A stretch of 64,000 bases of DNA from positions 1 through 64,000 of the forward strand of contig NZ_JAHREP010000019.1 of assembly GCF_019084545.1 (NCBI RefSeq), written 5' to 3'. How positions within the stretch are numbered: the first letter of the stretch is position 1; each line of letters starts with the position of its first letter. The notes below the pieces were generated by a model. That model was not told the DNA's origin. It was given only the letters and a program-made list of their open reading frames with translations, and did no database searches. Below are positions 1-8,226 of the stretch, piece by piece. The position numbers and the translations under genes are program-made. The DNA is from Marinobacterium ramblicola. GTDB taxonomy: Bacteria; Pseudomonadota; Gammaproteobacteria; Pseudomonadales; Balneatricaceae.

Positions 1-696
1 ATCATGATCGTGCCGCTGCCGGGCGCGACGCCGACCAAGCCGGGTTCGGCAACCCGTCCCTTCTTCGGCGTGCAGCCGGCGCTGGTCGACAACGAGGGTA
101 ACGAGCTGGAGGGCGCTACCGAAGGCAACCTGGTGATCAAGGACTCCTGGCCGGGCCAGAGCCGCTCGATCTGGGGTGACCACGAGCGCTTCACCAATAC
201 CTACTTCACCAGCTTCAAGGGCTACTACACCACCGGTGACGGTGCCCGCCGCGATGCTGACGGTTACTACTGGATCACCGGCCGTGTCGACGACGTGATC
301 AACGTCTCCGGTCACCGCATGGGTACCGCCGAGGTCGAGTCCGCACTGGTGGCGCACCCGGCAGTCGCTGAAGCCGCTGTAGTGGGTTATCCGCACGACC
401 TCAAGGGTCAGGGTATCTACGTCTACGTCACGCTGCAGTCGGGCTTCGAACAGAGCGATGAGCTGATGAAGGAGCTGCGTAACTGGGTTCGCTCCGAGAT
501 CGGCCCGATCGCCTCGCCGGACCTGATCCAGTTCGCACCGGGCATGCCGAAAACCCGCTCCGGCAAGATCATGCGCCGCATCCTGCGCAAGATCGCCGAG
601 GACGATTTCGGCGCGCTGGGCGACACCTCCACCCTGGCGGATCCGAGCGTAGTCGATGATCTGATCGAGCACCGCATGAACCGCAAGAGCAAATAG
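1..696 (+). CDS. acs: Acetyl-CoA synthetase, C-terminal part (5' truncated by window)
   Basis: This is the C-terminal third of AMP-forming acetyl-CoA synthetase, which activates acetate to acetyl-CoA through acetyl-AMP in the cytoplasm. The frame is open from base 1, so the start lies upstream of the window. Visible hallmarks are the adenylation-domain segment [20 protein letters not shown], the hinge-region motif [16 protein letters not shown], and the C-terminal [11 protein letters not shown]. The lysine of that last motif is the catalytic residue that Pat-type acetylation inactivates in well-studied Acs proteins. The family normally has about 650 residues and about 230 are present. A strong terminator follows. 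The CrbR/CrbS genes next door are known regulators of acs in related bacteria, which supports the identification. Confidence 0.97.
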   Translation: MMIVPLPGATPTKPGSATRPFFGVQPALVDNEGNELEGATEGNLVIKDSWPGQSRSIWGDHERFTNTYFTSFKGYYTTGDGARRDADGYYWITGRVDDVINVSGHRMGTAEVESALVAHPAVAEAAVVGYPHDLKGQGIYVYVTLQSGFEQSDELMKELRNWVRSEIGPIASPDLIQFAPGMPKTRSGKIMRRILRKIAEDDFGALGDTSTLADPSVVDDLIEHRMNRKSK

Positions 697-720
697 TCGC
701 CGCACTACTGACAGCTGAAG

Positions 721-753
721 AAAACGCCCTGCCCTGACCGGCAGGGCGTTTTT
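721..753 (+). terminator. Rho-independent terminator of acs
   Basis: A GC-rich perfect stem (ACGCCCTGCC pairing with GGCAGGGCGT) closes a 6-base loop and is followed by a run of five T. It starts 24 bases after the acs stop codon and points the same way. Confidence 0.93.
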
Positions 754-755
754 AC

Positions 756-892
756 GTACAGGATGTACGGTATGCCGCGAGCGCATGGAGGCGCAGGAGC
801 GGCGATGTACAGGATGTACGGTATCCTTCGAGCGCAGGGAAGCGCATGAGCAGGATATGACAGGATGTACGCTATCCCGCGGGGAGAAGCGG
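756..892. repeat. Three tandem copies of a 51-bp intergenic repeat
   Basis: Imperfect copies begin at 756, 807 and 858, exactly 51 bases apart; the third decays after about 35 bases. Each starts with a short inverted repeat (GTACA-GGA-TGTAC; in copy 3 the first two bases differ) followed by a GCG-rich half with GAGCGCA-like words. The array fills much of the 338-base gap between acs and crbR. The rest of the gap (893-1034) shows only a purine-rich ribosome binding site (GGGGGAG, 1022-1028) and no promoter I would defend. No coding function is apparent. Confidence 0.85.
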
Positions 893-1034
893 AGTTGGAC
901 AGGGTCGTTGGCTGGAAATATGCTGTTGTTAGAGTGTAATAAGTGTCCTTAAAGTCGCTATTCCTGATATGATGCCGGCCTATCGGGATATAAAAACTGT
1001 CAAAGGATTGCGGGTACAAGTGGGGGAGTAATGC

Positions 1035-1700
1035 ATGCAACTGGCCCAGAAGATCGTTATTGCCGATGATCATCCGCTGTTTCGTGCTGCCTTGAAACAG
1101 GCGGTTACGCAGGCCGTTCCCGGTGTCACCATTCTCGAGGCGGACACGCTGGCTGCGGTTCAGGAGCGGGTGGAATCTCACGACGATGCCGACCTGGTAC
1201 TTCTCGATATCCATATGCCGGGCGCTCAGGGCTTCTCCGGTCTTGTGTTCCTGCGGGGACAATATCCCGGCATTCCCGTTGTCGTGGTGTCCGGCAGCGA
1301 AGAGCTGCAGGTGATGAAGCGGGCGATAGACTACGGCGCGTCGGGATTCATCCCCAAGTCGGCACCGCTGGAAGTGATTTCGGAGGCAATCGTCGCCGTG
1401 CTGCAGGGCGAGGAGTGGTTGCCGCAGGAGATCTCCGACAGTCTGGATGACCTGGTCACCGAGGAGGATCAGCAGTTCGCCGCCGCACTCGCATCGCTGA
1501 CACCGCAACAGTTCCGCGTACTCACGATGCTGACCGAGGGGCTGCTGAACAAGCAGATCGCCTACGAGTTGAACGTGTCGGAGGCGACGATCAAGGCTCA
1601 CGTGACCGCTATTCTGCGCAAGCTCGGTGTGCATAGCCGCACCCAGGCGGTCATCGCCGCCCAGCGTTTGGGGGTAGAGCTGCCCAAGCCCGCCGTGTAA
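1035..1700 (+). CDS. crbR: LuxR-family response regulator CrbR (ErdR-like)
   Basis: This is a two-component response regulator of 221 residues. The N-terminal receiver domain (about residues 6-125) has acidic residues at positions 11-12, the phospho-acceptor Asp58 in LVLLDIHMPG, and Lys108 in FIPKS. A C-terminal LuxR-type helix-turn-helix (about 154-210) contains ELNVSEATIKAHVTAILRKL. ATG 1035 follows GGGGGAG at six bases. It lies between acs and the transporter-fused kinase encoded convergently downstream. In Pseudomonas and Vibrio the homologous CrbR/ErdR activates acs and related acetate genes, so the same job is inferred here. The family identity is clear. The specific name rests on the pairing with the CrbS-type kinase and the position beside acs. 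Confidence 0.88.
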   Translation: MQLAQKIVIADDHPLFRAALKQAVTQAVPGVTILEADTLAAVQERVESHDDADLVLLDIHMPGAQGFSGLVFLRGQYPGIPVVVVSGSEELQVMKRAIDYGASGFIPKSAPLEVISEAIVAVLQGEEWLPQEISDSLDDLVTEEDQQFAAALASLTPQQFRVLTMLTEGLLNKQIAYELNVSEATIKAHVTAILRKLGVHSRTQAVIAAQRLGVELPKPAV

Positions 1701-1724
1701 CGCCGTATCGGCGGCAGTCCAATC

Positions 1725-1756
1725 AAGGCGCTCTGACCCGGTTAGAGCGCTTTTTT
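1725..1756 (+). terminator. Rho-independent terminator of crbR
   Basis: The stem GCGCTCT (1728-1734) pairs with AGAGCGC (1744-1750) across a 9-base loop and is followed by six T. It lies between the convergent crbR and crbS stop codons and has its T run on the crbR side. Confidence 0.9.
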
Positions 1757-1773
1757 GTTCCGCTCTGCCGGTG

Positions 1774-4700
1774 TCAGCTGCGGCTGCCGGCAATCATCTT
1801 GTTGATCAGGGCACGCAGCGCTGCCGGTTTGATCGGCTTGTTCAGCAGTTGTGCACCCGATTCACGGATCTCATTGGTGACCTCATCGGTCCTGTCCGCG
1901 GTAATGACAATGGCCGGAACGGGTTTGTCCAGACTGGGGGCCAGTTGCGCCAGCGCCATCAACCCGGTTTCCGTTTCGCCGAGATGGTAGTCGGCCAGGA
2001 CGATATCCGGAACCCAGCTATCGCCGGTTGCCCTCTCCAGTGCCTGGGCGCCTGAAAGCGCGGTACGGACCTCGCAGGACCAGCCCTGCAGCAGTGCCGA
2101 CATCCCCTCCAGAATCTTCGGTTCATTATCGATCACCAGCACGCGGATGCCGTTCAGCCCCTTGCTGCGGATCCAGCCGCGCTGTTCAGGTTTGGGCCGC
2201 TCCGCACGACTCGGGTCGCCCAACGGGACGGTGATGCTGAATACCGTGCCCTGTCCCGGCCAGGAGCGAACGCTGAGGTGATGGCCGAGCATGCGGGCGA
2301 TGCGCTCGGTGATCGCCAGCCCCAGGCCAAGGCCCTTTACTTCGCTATGCTTGGGGTTGTCGATGCGGCGAAACTCCTCGAACACCTCGCCCAACTTGCT
2401 TTCGGGTATGCCGACGCCGGTATCCCACACCTCCAGTCTCAGGCTCTCGCCCAGATGGCGCGCGCCGAGCAGTACCTTGCCCTTGGTGGTGTAGCGGATG
2501 GCGTTGGAGAGAAAGTTCTGCAATATGCGCCGCAGCAGCGCCTGGTCCGAATGCACCACCTGTTTGCAGTTGACGTGGTGGAAGTTCAGCCCCTTCTCCT
2601 TGGCGACGGCGGTGAACTCGGCTGCCAGATGCTGGAACAGGGCATCCAGCGCGAAGTGGCTGAAGTTGGGCTCCAGGGCGCCGGCATCCAGTTTGGAGAT
2701 ATCGAGTATCGCGGTGATCAGCTCCTCCGCTGCACGCAGCGCGTTATCCAGGTTCTCCACCAGCTGGTTGGTCTCCGGCTGGTGGGTCTGCTGGGCCAGC
2801 GCCGAGGTAAACAGGCGGGCAGCGTTCAGCGGTTGCAGCAGGTCGTGGCTGGCGGCGGCGAGGAAGCGGGTCTTGCCCAGGTTGGCCGCTTCCGCGTCGG
2901 ACTTGGCCTGACGCAGCTCGTCCTCCATCAGTGCGCGGACGGTGTTCTCCTTGCGCAGCTCCTTGTTGACCACCGATAGGGCGTGGGTGCGCTCACGGAC
3001 ACGCTGCTCCAGATTCTCGTTGGTCTCCTGCAGCGCGATCTCGGCGTTACGGCGCTCGGTAATGTCCTGGTACAGCGTGAAGTAACCCAGCACATCGCCA
3101 TATTCGCCGATATGGGGGATATAGGTGACCTCGGCGTAGCGCACCGAGTCGTCCCGCGTCGGCATCCGGGTCTCGAAGCGCTGGCGCTCACCGGATAGCA
3201 CCTTGCGGATATAGTGCTGGCGCTGTTCGTGCTCCTCTTTCGGCAGAATCTTGTGTGACGGCGTACCGGCGATGGTATGCCGGTCGATGCCGAACGCATC
3301 GGCGTAGGCCTTGTTGACGAACAGGAAGTTACGGTCGGGGTCCAGGTAGGCGATCAGCACCGGAACATTATCGGTGTAGATACGCACGTTCTGCTCGCTC
3401 TCGCGCAGCGCCTCCTCGGTGCGTTTGTGCTGAGTGATATCCATGTAGGTGTTGACGTAGCCGCCGTTCGGCATCGGGTTGCCGCGTACCTCAAGTACGG
3501 TGCCGTCGGGGCGGTAGCGCTCGAATGCATGCGGCTGGCCCGAGCTTATCAGTGACAGTCGCTCCTCCACCTGCTCATCGATACTGCCGTTGCTCATACC
3601 GTACTCGCCACGGACCGCGTTATAGCGGAACACCTCCTCGATCGGCCGGCCAACGCAGACCAGCCCCTCCGGGTAGTTGAACATGTCGATATAGCGTTGA
3701 TTCCAAGCCACCAGACGCATCCGTTGATCGACTACGCTGATCCCCAGGCTGATGTTCTCGATCGTGGATTGCAGCAGCGAGCGGTTGAAGCGCAACGCTT
3801 GAGACGCCTCGTCGACGATGGCGACCACGTCGCCGATCTCCATCTCCTTGCCGCGCAGGGTCGAATCCATGACGATGCGGGCAGAGGAGGCGCCTATGGC
3901 GCCCGCCAGCAGACGTTCCGTGTATTGAATCAGCTCGGGCGCCGCCTTGCTGCCGGCCAACGCAGGCTCCTCACCGCGTTGCAGGGCAAAGCCGGTAAAG
4001 GCGTGCTGGGTGCGACTGATGCCGAGAAAGCGCTCGGTCAGCATCTGCAGGTCACCGACCGTTACCTGACTGGTGAGGCGGCCGGGTTCGGAAAACCCCT
4101 TGGCGTGGACGTTGGTAAACGCACTGGCCTGGATGCGATCGACCAGGCGCTGGTTGGTTAGTGCGGAAACGAGGATATAGAGCAGGGTGTTCAGGCTCAG
4201 GCTCCAGAGCACTCCGTGAGTCAGAGGGTCGAGGAAATCGATTCCCAGCAGGCCGGTTGGCGCCAGCCAGTGCGGTGTGATCCAGCTACCCTCGAGCAGG
4301 TAGGTCGGTACCAGATGCGCGCTTTGCATCGACGGCAGCACCAGAGTGTAGATCCACAGCAGGAAGCCGGCGCTGAGCCCGGCGAGTACGCCATGACGGT
4401 TGCCGCGCTTCCAGTAGATGCCGCCCAGGATGGCGGGCAGGAACTGGATCGCTGCGACAAAGGCGAGCAGGCCGAAGGAGGCCAGGGAGCCCTGCTCGCC
4501 AAGAATGCGGTAGTAGAAGTAGCCGAGCAGCAGCAGGGTGATGATGGTGACGCGACGCACCCTCAGCAGCAGGGCGCCCATGTCGGCGGACTCGGATAGA
4601 TGCAGCTGCGGAATGCGCAGCAGTACCGGAATCACGATGTCGTTACAGACCATGGTGGCCAGAGTGATGCTGGCGACAATCACCATGCTGGTGGCTGCGG

Positions 4701-5706
4701 AGAGGCCCCCGATAAAGGCAAAGGTGGCGAGAAACTCGCGGCCCTCGGCCAGTGGCAGCATCAGCACAAAGGTGTCGGCATCCACACCGTTTTGACCGAA
4801 GTAGTTCAGTCCGCCGGTGGCGATCGGCAGTACGAAAAGCGAGAGCAGGAGCAGATAGAGCGGGAACACCCAGCGGGCGGTACGCAGATTGCGGCTGTCG
4901 GTATTCTCGACGATGGTGACATGAAATTGACGAGGCAGGCAGATGGCTGCGCCACAGGCAAGCAGCACCTCCGTCAAAAAACTGCCACCAAACAGGGAGC
5001 TGAAGTTGGCATTGTCGCGCAGCTGTAGCTGAATATTGCTGACCAGGCCATCGATGCCGCCGAACAGACCGAAGGTGACAAATAATCCGATGGCGATAAA
5101 CGCCATCAGCTTGATGATCGACTCAAAGGCTACCGCCAGTACCAGGCCCTCGTGGTGTTCGGTAGCATCGATGTGGCGGGTGCCGAACAGAATGCCGAAC
5201 ACCGCCATCGCCAGCGCGACGAACAGTGCGGTATCGCTACCCTTGCTCAACGCCTCGGTGGCGCCGGGGGCGAGCGCGTTGTAGCTGATCGCTACGGCCT
5301 TCAACTGCAGCGCGATATAGGGGATGGTGCCCAATACCGCGATGACGGTGACCAACACCGCCAGGCTTTGGCTCTTGCCGTAGCGAGAGGAGATGAAGTC
5401 GGAGATGGAGGTGATGTTCTGCTGCTTGCTGATCAGGATGATCTTTTCGATTACCCGCCAAGCGAACAGGAATACCAGTGCCGGCCCCAGGTAAGTGGCC
5501 ATGAACTCCCAGCCGGTCGATGCGGCGCGGCCTACGGCACCGTAAAAGGTCCAGGAGGAGCAGTACACCGCCAGCGACAGCGAGTAGACCCAAGGGTTGC
5601 TCGCCCACTGCTTGCCTGAGCTGCTTTTATCGCCGTAATAGGCTAGGGCGAAGAGCAGGCAGAGGTAGGCAAGTGAGATCAGTATGATGGTCCAGCCTGA
5701 TAACAT
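1774..5706 (-). CDS. crbS: Transporter-fused hybrid sensor histidine kinase CrbS
   Basis: This is a 1310-residue membrane sensor. Residues 1 to about 515 form a sodium:solute symporter (SLC5-type) domain with many hydrophobic helices. A linker that probably includes a STAC-type segment spans about 545-640, and PAS domains follow at about 645-760 and 770-885. A coiled coil leads to the HisKA domain with phospho-acceptor His954 (ASHDLLQPLNAAR). The ATPase domain has an N box near 1063 (LQNFLSNAIRYT), DTGVGIP at 1095-1101 and a GLGLGLAI box near 1125. A C-terminal receiver (about 1186-1305) carries Asp1239. ATG 5706 follows GGAAAG at seven bases. CrbS-type kinases work with CrbR to switch acetate genes. 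Whether the transporter domain moves substrate is not known from this sequence. Confidence 0.9.
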   Translation of the reverse strand: MLSGWTIILISLAYLCLLFALAYYGDKSSSGKQWASNPWVYSLSLAVYCSSWTFYGAVGRAASTGWEFMATYLGPALVFLFAWRVIEKIILISKQQNITSISDFISSRYGKSQSLAVLVTVIAVLGTIPYIALQLKAVAISYNALAPGATEALSKGSDTALFVALAMAVFGILFGTRHIDATEHHEGLVLAVAFESIIKLMAFIAIGLFVTFGLFGGIDGLVSNIQLQLRDNANFSSLFGGSFLTEVLLACGAAICLPRQFHVTIVENTDSRNLRTARWVFPLYLLLLSLFVLPIATGGLNYFGQNGVDADTFVLMLPLAEGREFLATFAFIGGLSAATSMVIVASITLATMVCNDIVIPVLLRIPQLHLSESADMGALLLRVRRVTIITLLLLGYFYYRILGEQGSLASFGLLAFVAAIQFLPAILGGIYWKRGNRHGVLAGLSAGFLLWIYTLVLPSMQSAHLVPTYLLEGSWITPHWLAPTGLLGIDFLDPLTHGVLWSLSLNTLLYILVSALTNQRLVDRIQASAFTNVHAKGFSEPGRLTSQVTVGDLQMLTERFLGISRTQHAFTGFALQRGEEPALAGSKAAPELIQYTERLLAGAIGASSARIVMDSTLRGKEMEIGDVVAIVDEASQALRFNRSLLQSTIENISLGISVVDQRMRLVAWNQRYIDMFNYPEGLVCVGRPIEEVFRYNAVRGEYGMSNGSIDEQVEERLSLISSGQPHAFERYRPDGTVLEVRGNPMPNGGYVNTYMDITQHKRTEEALRESEQNVRIYTDNVPVLIAYLDPDRNFLFVNKAYADAFGIDRHTIAGTPSHKILPKEEHEQRQHYIRKVLSGERQRFETRMPTRDDSVRYAEVTYIPHIGEYGDVLGYFTLYQDITERRNAEIALQETNENLEQRVRERTHALSVVNKELRKENTVRALMEDELRQAKSDAEAANLGKTRFLAAASHDLLQPLNAARLFTSALAQQTHQPETNQLVENLDNALRAAEELITAILDISKLDAGALEPNFSHFALDALFQHLAAEFTAVAKEKGLNFHHVNCKQVVHSDQALLRRILQNFLSNAIRYTTKGKVLLGARHLGESLRLEVWDTGVGIPESKLGEVFEEFRRIDNPKHSEVKGLGLGLAITERIARMLGHHLSVRSWPGQGTVFSITVPLGDPSRAERPKPEQRGWIRSKGLNGIRVLVIDNEPKILEGMSALLQGWSCEVRTALSGAQALERATGDSWVPDIVLADYHLGETETGLMALAQLAPSLDKPVPAIVITADRTDEVTNEIRESGAQLLNKPIKPAALRALINKMIAGSRS

Positions 5707-5810
5707 GTCGACACTTTCCGCTTTTCAAAGAAAATTCATACTGCCAGTGTAACCTGCCTTTCCGGCACAGGGGAGCCAGTGCCGGTTGTGCCCGTAAATA
5801 TTGGAATCAG

Positions 5811-5834
5811 AACCCTAAGACCTTGGTCTAGGTT
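5811..5834. promoter_or_regulatory. Palindrome in the crbS / symporter divergent region, possible operator
   Basis: The 314-base region 5707-6020 separates the divergent crbS and DUF4212-symporter genes. Its clearest element is an inverted repeat with perfect inner arms AGACC/GGTCT around TT and outer CCTA/TAGG arms shifted by one base. LuxR-type regulators bind palindromes of about this size, so it is a plausible CrbR site; this is inference. A TTGTAG-N16-TAAAGT pair nearer the symporter could be a weak sigma-70 promoter. I see nothing else in the gap. Confidence 0.4.
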
Positions 5835-6020
5835 GTTTTTCACCCAGCCGGCGCACTATTGTGAGGCTGACGCTACTGGCGCGGGCGATGCAGCGCTGAG
5901 GGCCGGATTGTAGACAGTATGAATCAGACTAAAGTCGGGGATTTTATCTCCCGGCGCCTTTGTTAGATTCAGCCTGTCTGCTTCCATGTCTTGTATAAAA
6001 ACAATAGTAAGGATGGTGCC

Positions 6021-6278
6021 ATGTCTAGCAACAGCAGTGCGCAGGCCTACTGGAAAGAAAACCTGCGTATCATCATGACCTACCTCGCGATCTGGTTTGT
6101 CGTCTCCTACGGGTGCGGCATCCTGTTCGTTGATGCTCTGGACCAGATCCAGTTCTTCGGCTTCCCGCTGGGGTTCTGGTTCGCGCAACAGGGTTCAATC
6201 TACGTCTTCCTCGGGCTGATCTGGGCATACGTGTTCAGCATGAACAAGCTCGACGAGAAGTATGACGTTCACGAATAA
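6021..6278 (+). CDS. DUF4212 small membrane protein, symporter partner
   Basis: This 85-residue protein has two predicted transmembrane helices, about residues 13-33 (IIMTYLAIWFVVSYGCGILF) and 48-71, and a charged C-terminal tail. I chose ATG 6021 because AAGGAT lies six bases upstream and the conserved sequence starts there. An in-frame ATG at 5991 would add ten unconserved residues. DUF4212 (the 'solute symporter small subunit' family) is normally encoded directly before a VC_2705-type sodium:solute symporter, as here with a 24-base gap. It is analogous to YjcH before ActP. Its molecular role is unknown; a stabilising or regulatory subunit is the usual assumption. Confidence 0.92.
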   Translation: MSSNSSAQAYWKENLRIIMTYLAIWFVVSYGCGILFVDALDQIQFFGFPLGFWFAQQGSIYVFLGLIWAYVFSMNKLDEKYDVHE

Positions 6279-6302
6279 CTATAAGTACGAAGGACGCTCA
6301 CT

Positions 6303-8081
6303 ATGAGTCTTGATCTGCTCACATACCTGTTTATCGGGGGGTCGTTCGCACTCTATATCGGGATCGCGATATGGGCGCGCGCGGGTTCAACCAAAGAGTT
6401 CTACGTGGCCGGTGGCGGTGTACCGCCGATCGCCAACGGTATGGCGACTGCCGCTGACTGGATGTCGGCTGCATCGTTTATCTCCCTGGCCGGTATCGTC
6501 TCCTTTATCGGCCGTGACGGTACCGCCTACCTGATGGGCTGGACCGGCGGTTACGTGCTGCTGGCGATGCTGCTGGCGCCCTACCTGCGTAAGTTCGGCA
6601 AGTTCACCGTGCCTGACTTCGTTGGTGACCGCTACTACTCCAACACCGCGCGCACCATTGCGGTTATCTGCACCATCGTCATCTCCTTCACCTACGTGGC
6701 AGGTCAGATGCGCGGTGTTGGCATCGTGTTCTCGCGTTACCTGCACGTGGACATCAATACCGGCGTTATCATCGGTATGGCGATCGTGTTCTTCTACGCT
6801 GTACTCGGCGGTATGAAAGGGATCACCTACACTCAGGTGGCTCAGTACGTGGTGCTGATTCTGGCGTTCATGGTGCCGGCGATCTTCCTGTCCATGCAGG
6901 TTACCGGCCACTTCCTGCCGCAGACCGGTCTGGGTGCTACCCTGGAAAACGGTAAGTCCGTTCTGACCACGCTGAACGAGCTCTCCGTGGAGCTGGGCTT
7001 TGCCGAGTATACAGCCGGTAAGAAAACCACTATCGACATCTTCTTCCTGACCGCTGCACTGATGTGTGGTACCGCAGGTCTGCCACACGTTATCGTACGT
7101 TTCTTCACCGTGCCGCGCGTAAAGGATGCCCGTCTGTCCGCCGGCTGGGCGCTGATCTTCATCGCCATTCTGTACACCACCGTTCCGGCGGTTGCAGGAT
7201 TCGGCCGTGTGAACCTGATCCAGACCATCAACGGTCAGGACAAAGCAGGTGTCGCCTACGCCGAGATGCCGTCCTGGTTCAAGAACTGGGAGAATGCCGG
7301 TCTGATCGCGTGGAACGACAAGAACGGCGACGGCAAGGTGCACTACTCTGCCGGCGATGCGTTCAAGGGTAAGCCTGCCTTCGGCGACGGTCGTGTAGAC
7401 GGCAACGCCGATATGCAGCGTATCACCACCAACCCGTCCGACGGTGTCAACGAAGTCTATGTCGACCGCGACATCATGGTACTGGCCAACCCGGAGATCG
7501 CGCAGCTGCCGAACTGGGTTATCGCCCTGGTTGCCGCCGGTGCGGTTGCTGCGGCCCTGTCCACTGCGGCCGGTCTGCTGCTGGTTATCTCGACCTCGAT
7601 CTCGCATGACCTGATGAAGAAGACCCTGAATCCGAATATCACCGACAAGCAGGAGCTGATGTACGCGCGTCTCGCCGCTATCGTCGCCATCCTGATCGCC
7701 GGTTACTTCGGTATCAACCCGCCGGGCTTCGTGGCCCAGGTGGTCGCCCTGGCCTTCGGTCTGGCAGCCTCTTCGGTGTTCCCGGTCATCATCATGGGTA
7801 TCTTCAGCACTCGCATGAATACCCAGGGCGCGGTTAGCGGTATGCTGGTGGGTCTGGTCAGCACCATGTCCTACATCATCTACTTCAAGTTCATGGGTGG
7901 TTCCGCTGACCAGCTGATCCTGGGTATCTCCCCGGAAGGCTTCGGTACTGTCGGCATGATCCTGAACTTCATCGTGGCCTACGTGGTGTCGTCAATGACC
8001 CCGCCGCCGCCGGAAGAGATCCAGCACATCGTTGAGGATATCCGTATCCCGCGCGGTGCCGGTGCAGCTCATGCGCACTGA
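6303..8081 (+). CDS. Sodium:solute symporter, VC_2705/ActP-like (probable acetate or short-chain acid uptake)
   Basis: This 592-residue inner-membrane symporter of the SSS (SLC5) family has about 13 hydrophobic segments. The family's early motif region AADWMSAASFISLAGI lies near residues 51-66. A large soluble insertion (about 300-400) contains an acidic DKNGDGKV loop like the first half of an EF hand (residues 339-346), with no acidic residue at loop position 12. ATG 6303 follows AAGGA at eight bases. The preceding DUF4212 gene marks it as the VC_2705 subfamily. Its position beside acs and crbRS makes acetate or another short-chain carboxylate the likely substrate, but substrate cannot be read from sequence alone. 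A hairpin terminator follows. Confidence 0.9.
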   Translation: MSLDLLTYLFIGGSFALYIGIAIWARAGSTKEFYVAGGGVPPIANGMATAADWMSAASFISLAGIVSFIGRDGTAYLMGWTGGYVLLAMLLAPYLRKFGKFTVPDFVGDRYYSNTARTIAVICTIVISFTYVAGQMRGVGIVFSRYLHVDINTGVIIGMAIVFFYAVLGGMKGITYTQVAQYVVLILAFMVPAIFLSMQVTGHFLPQTGLGATLENGKSVLTTLNELSVELGFAEYTAGKKTTIDIFFLTAALMCGTAGLPHVIVRFFTVPRVKDARLSAGWALIFIAILYTTVPAVAGFGRVNLIQTINGQDKAGVAYAEMPSWFKNWENAGLIAWNDKNGDGKVHYSAGDAFKGKPAFGDGRVDGNADMQRITTNPSDGVNEVYVDRDIMVLANPEIAQLPNWVIALVAAGAVAAALSTAAGLLLVISTSISHDLMKKTLNPNITDKQELMYARLAAIVAILIAGYFGINPPGFVAQVVALAFGLAASSVFPVIIMGIFSTRMNTQGAVSGMLVGLVSTMSYIIYFKFMGGSADQLILGISPEGFGTVGMILNFIVAYVVSSMTPPPPEEIQHIVEDIRIPRGAGAAHAH

Positions 8082-8107
8082 TCCCTGAATCGGTCGCAAT
8101 AACAAGG

Positions 8108-8148
8108 AGGGGCACGCCGGCGCAGGTTGGTGTGCCCCTTCTGCTTTT
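8108..8148 (+). terminator. Probable terminator of the symporter operon
   Basis: GGGGCAC (8109-8115) pairs with GTGCCCC (8132-8138), with a loop of about 16 bases and an interrupted T-rich tail (TTCTGCTTTT). The imperfect tail lowers confidence. Confidence 0.6.
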
Positions 8149-8226
8149 CGAGGGTAAGCCCGTATCACGGGCCATAATCTTGGTATGACTTACTGAGCAA
8201 GGCCCGGCGCATACGAGGAGGATCGA

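Noticed and set aside
756-892. CRISPR-like periodic array
   Set aside because: The copies are contiguous tandem repeats with no unique spacers and no cas genes nearby.
705-1793. Long open frame (362 codons) on the - strand across the acs-crbR gap and crbR
   Set aside because: It is antisense to crbR, and its C-terminal part just translates the 51-bp repeat (recurring IPYILY). There is no family resemblance or ribosome binding site.
6387-7607. 406-codon - strand frame opposite the symporter
   Set aside because: Antisense shadow with His/Asp/Gly/Arg-rich composition and no recognisable motif.
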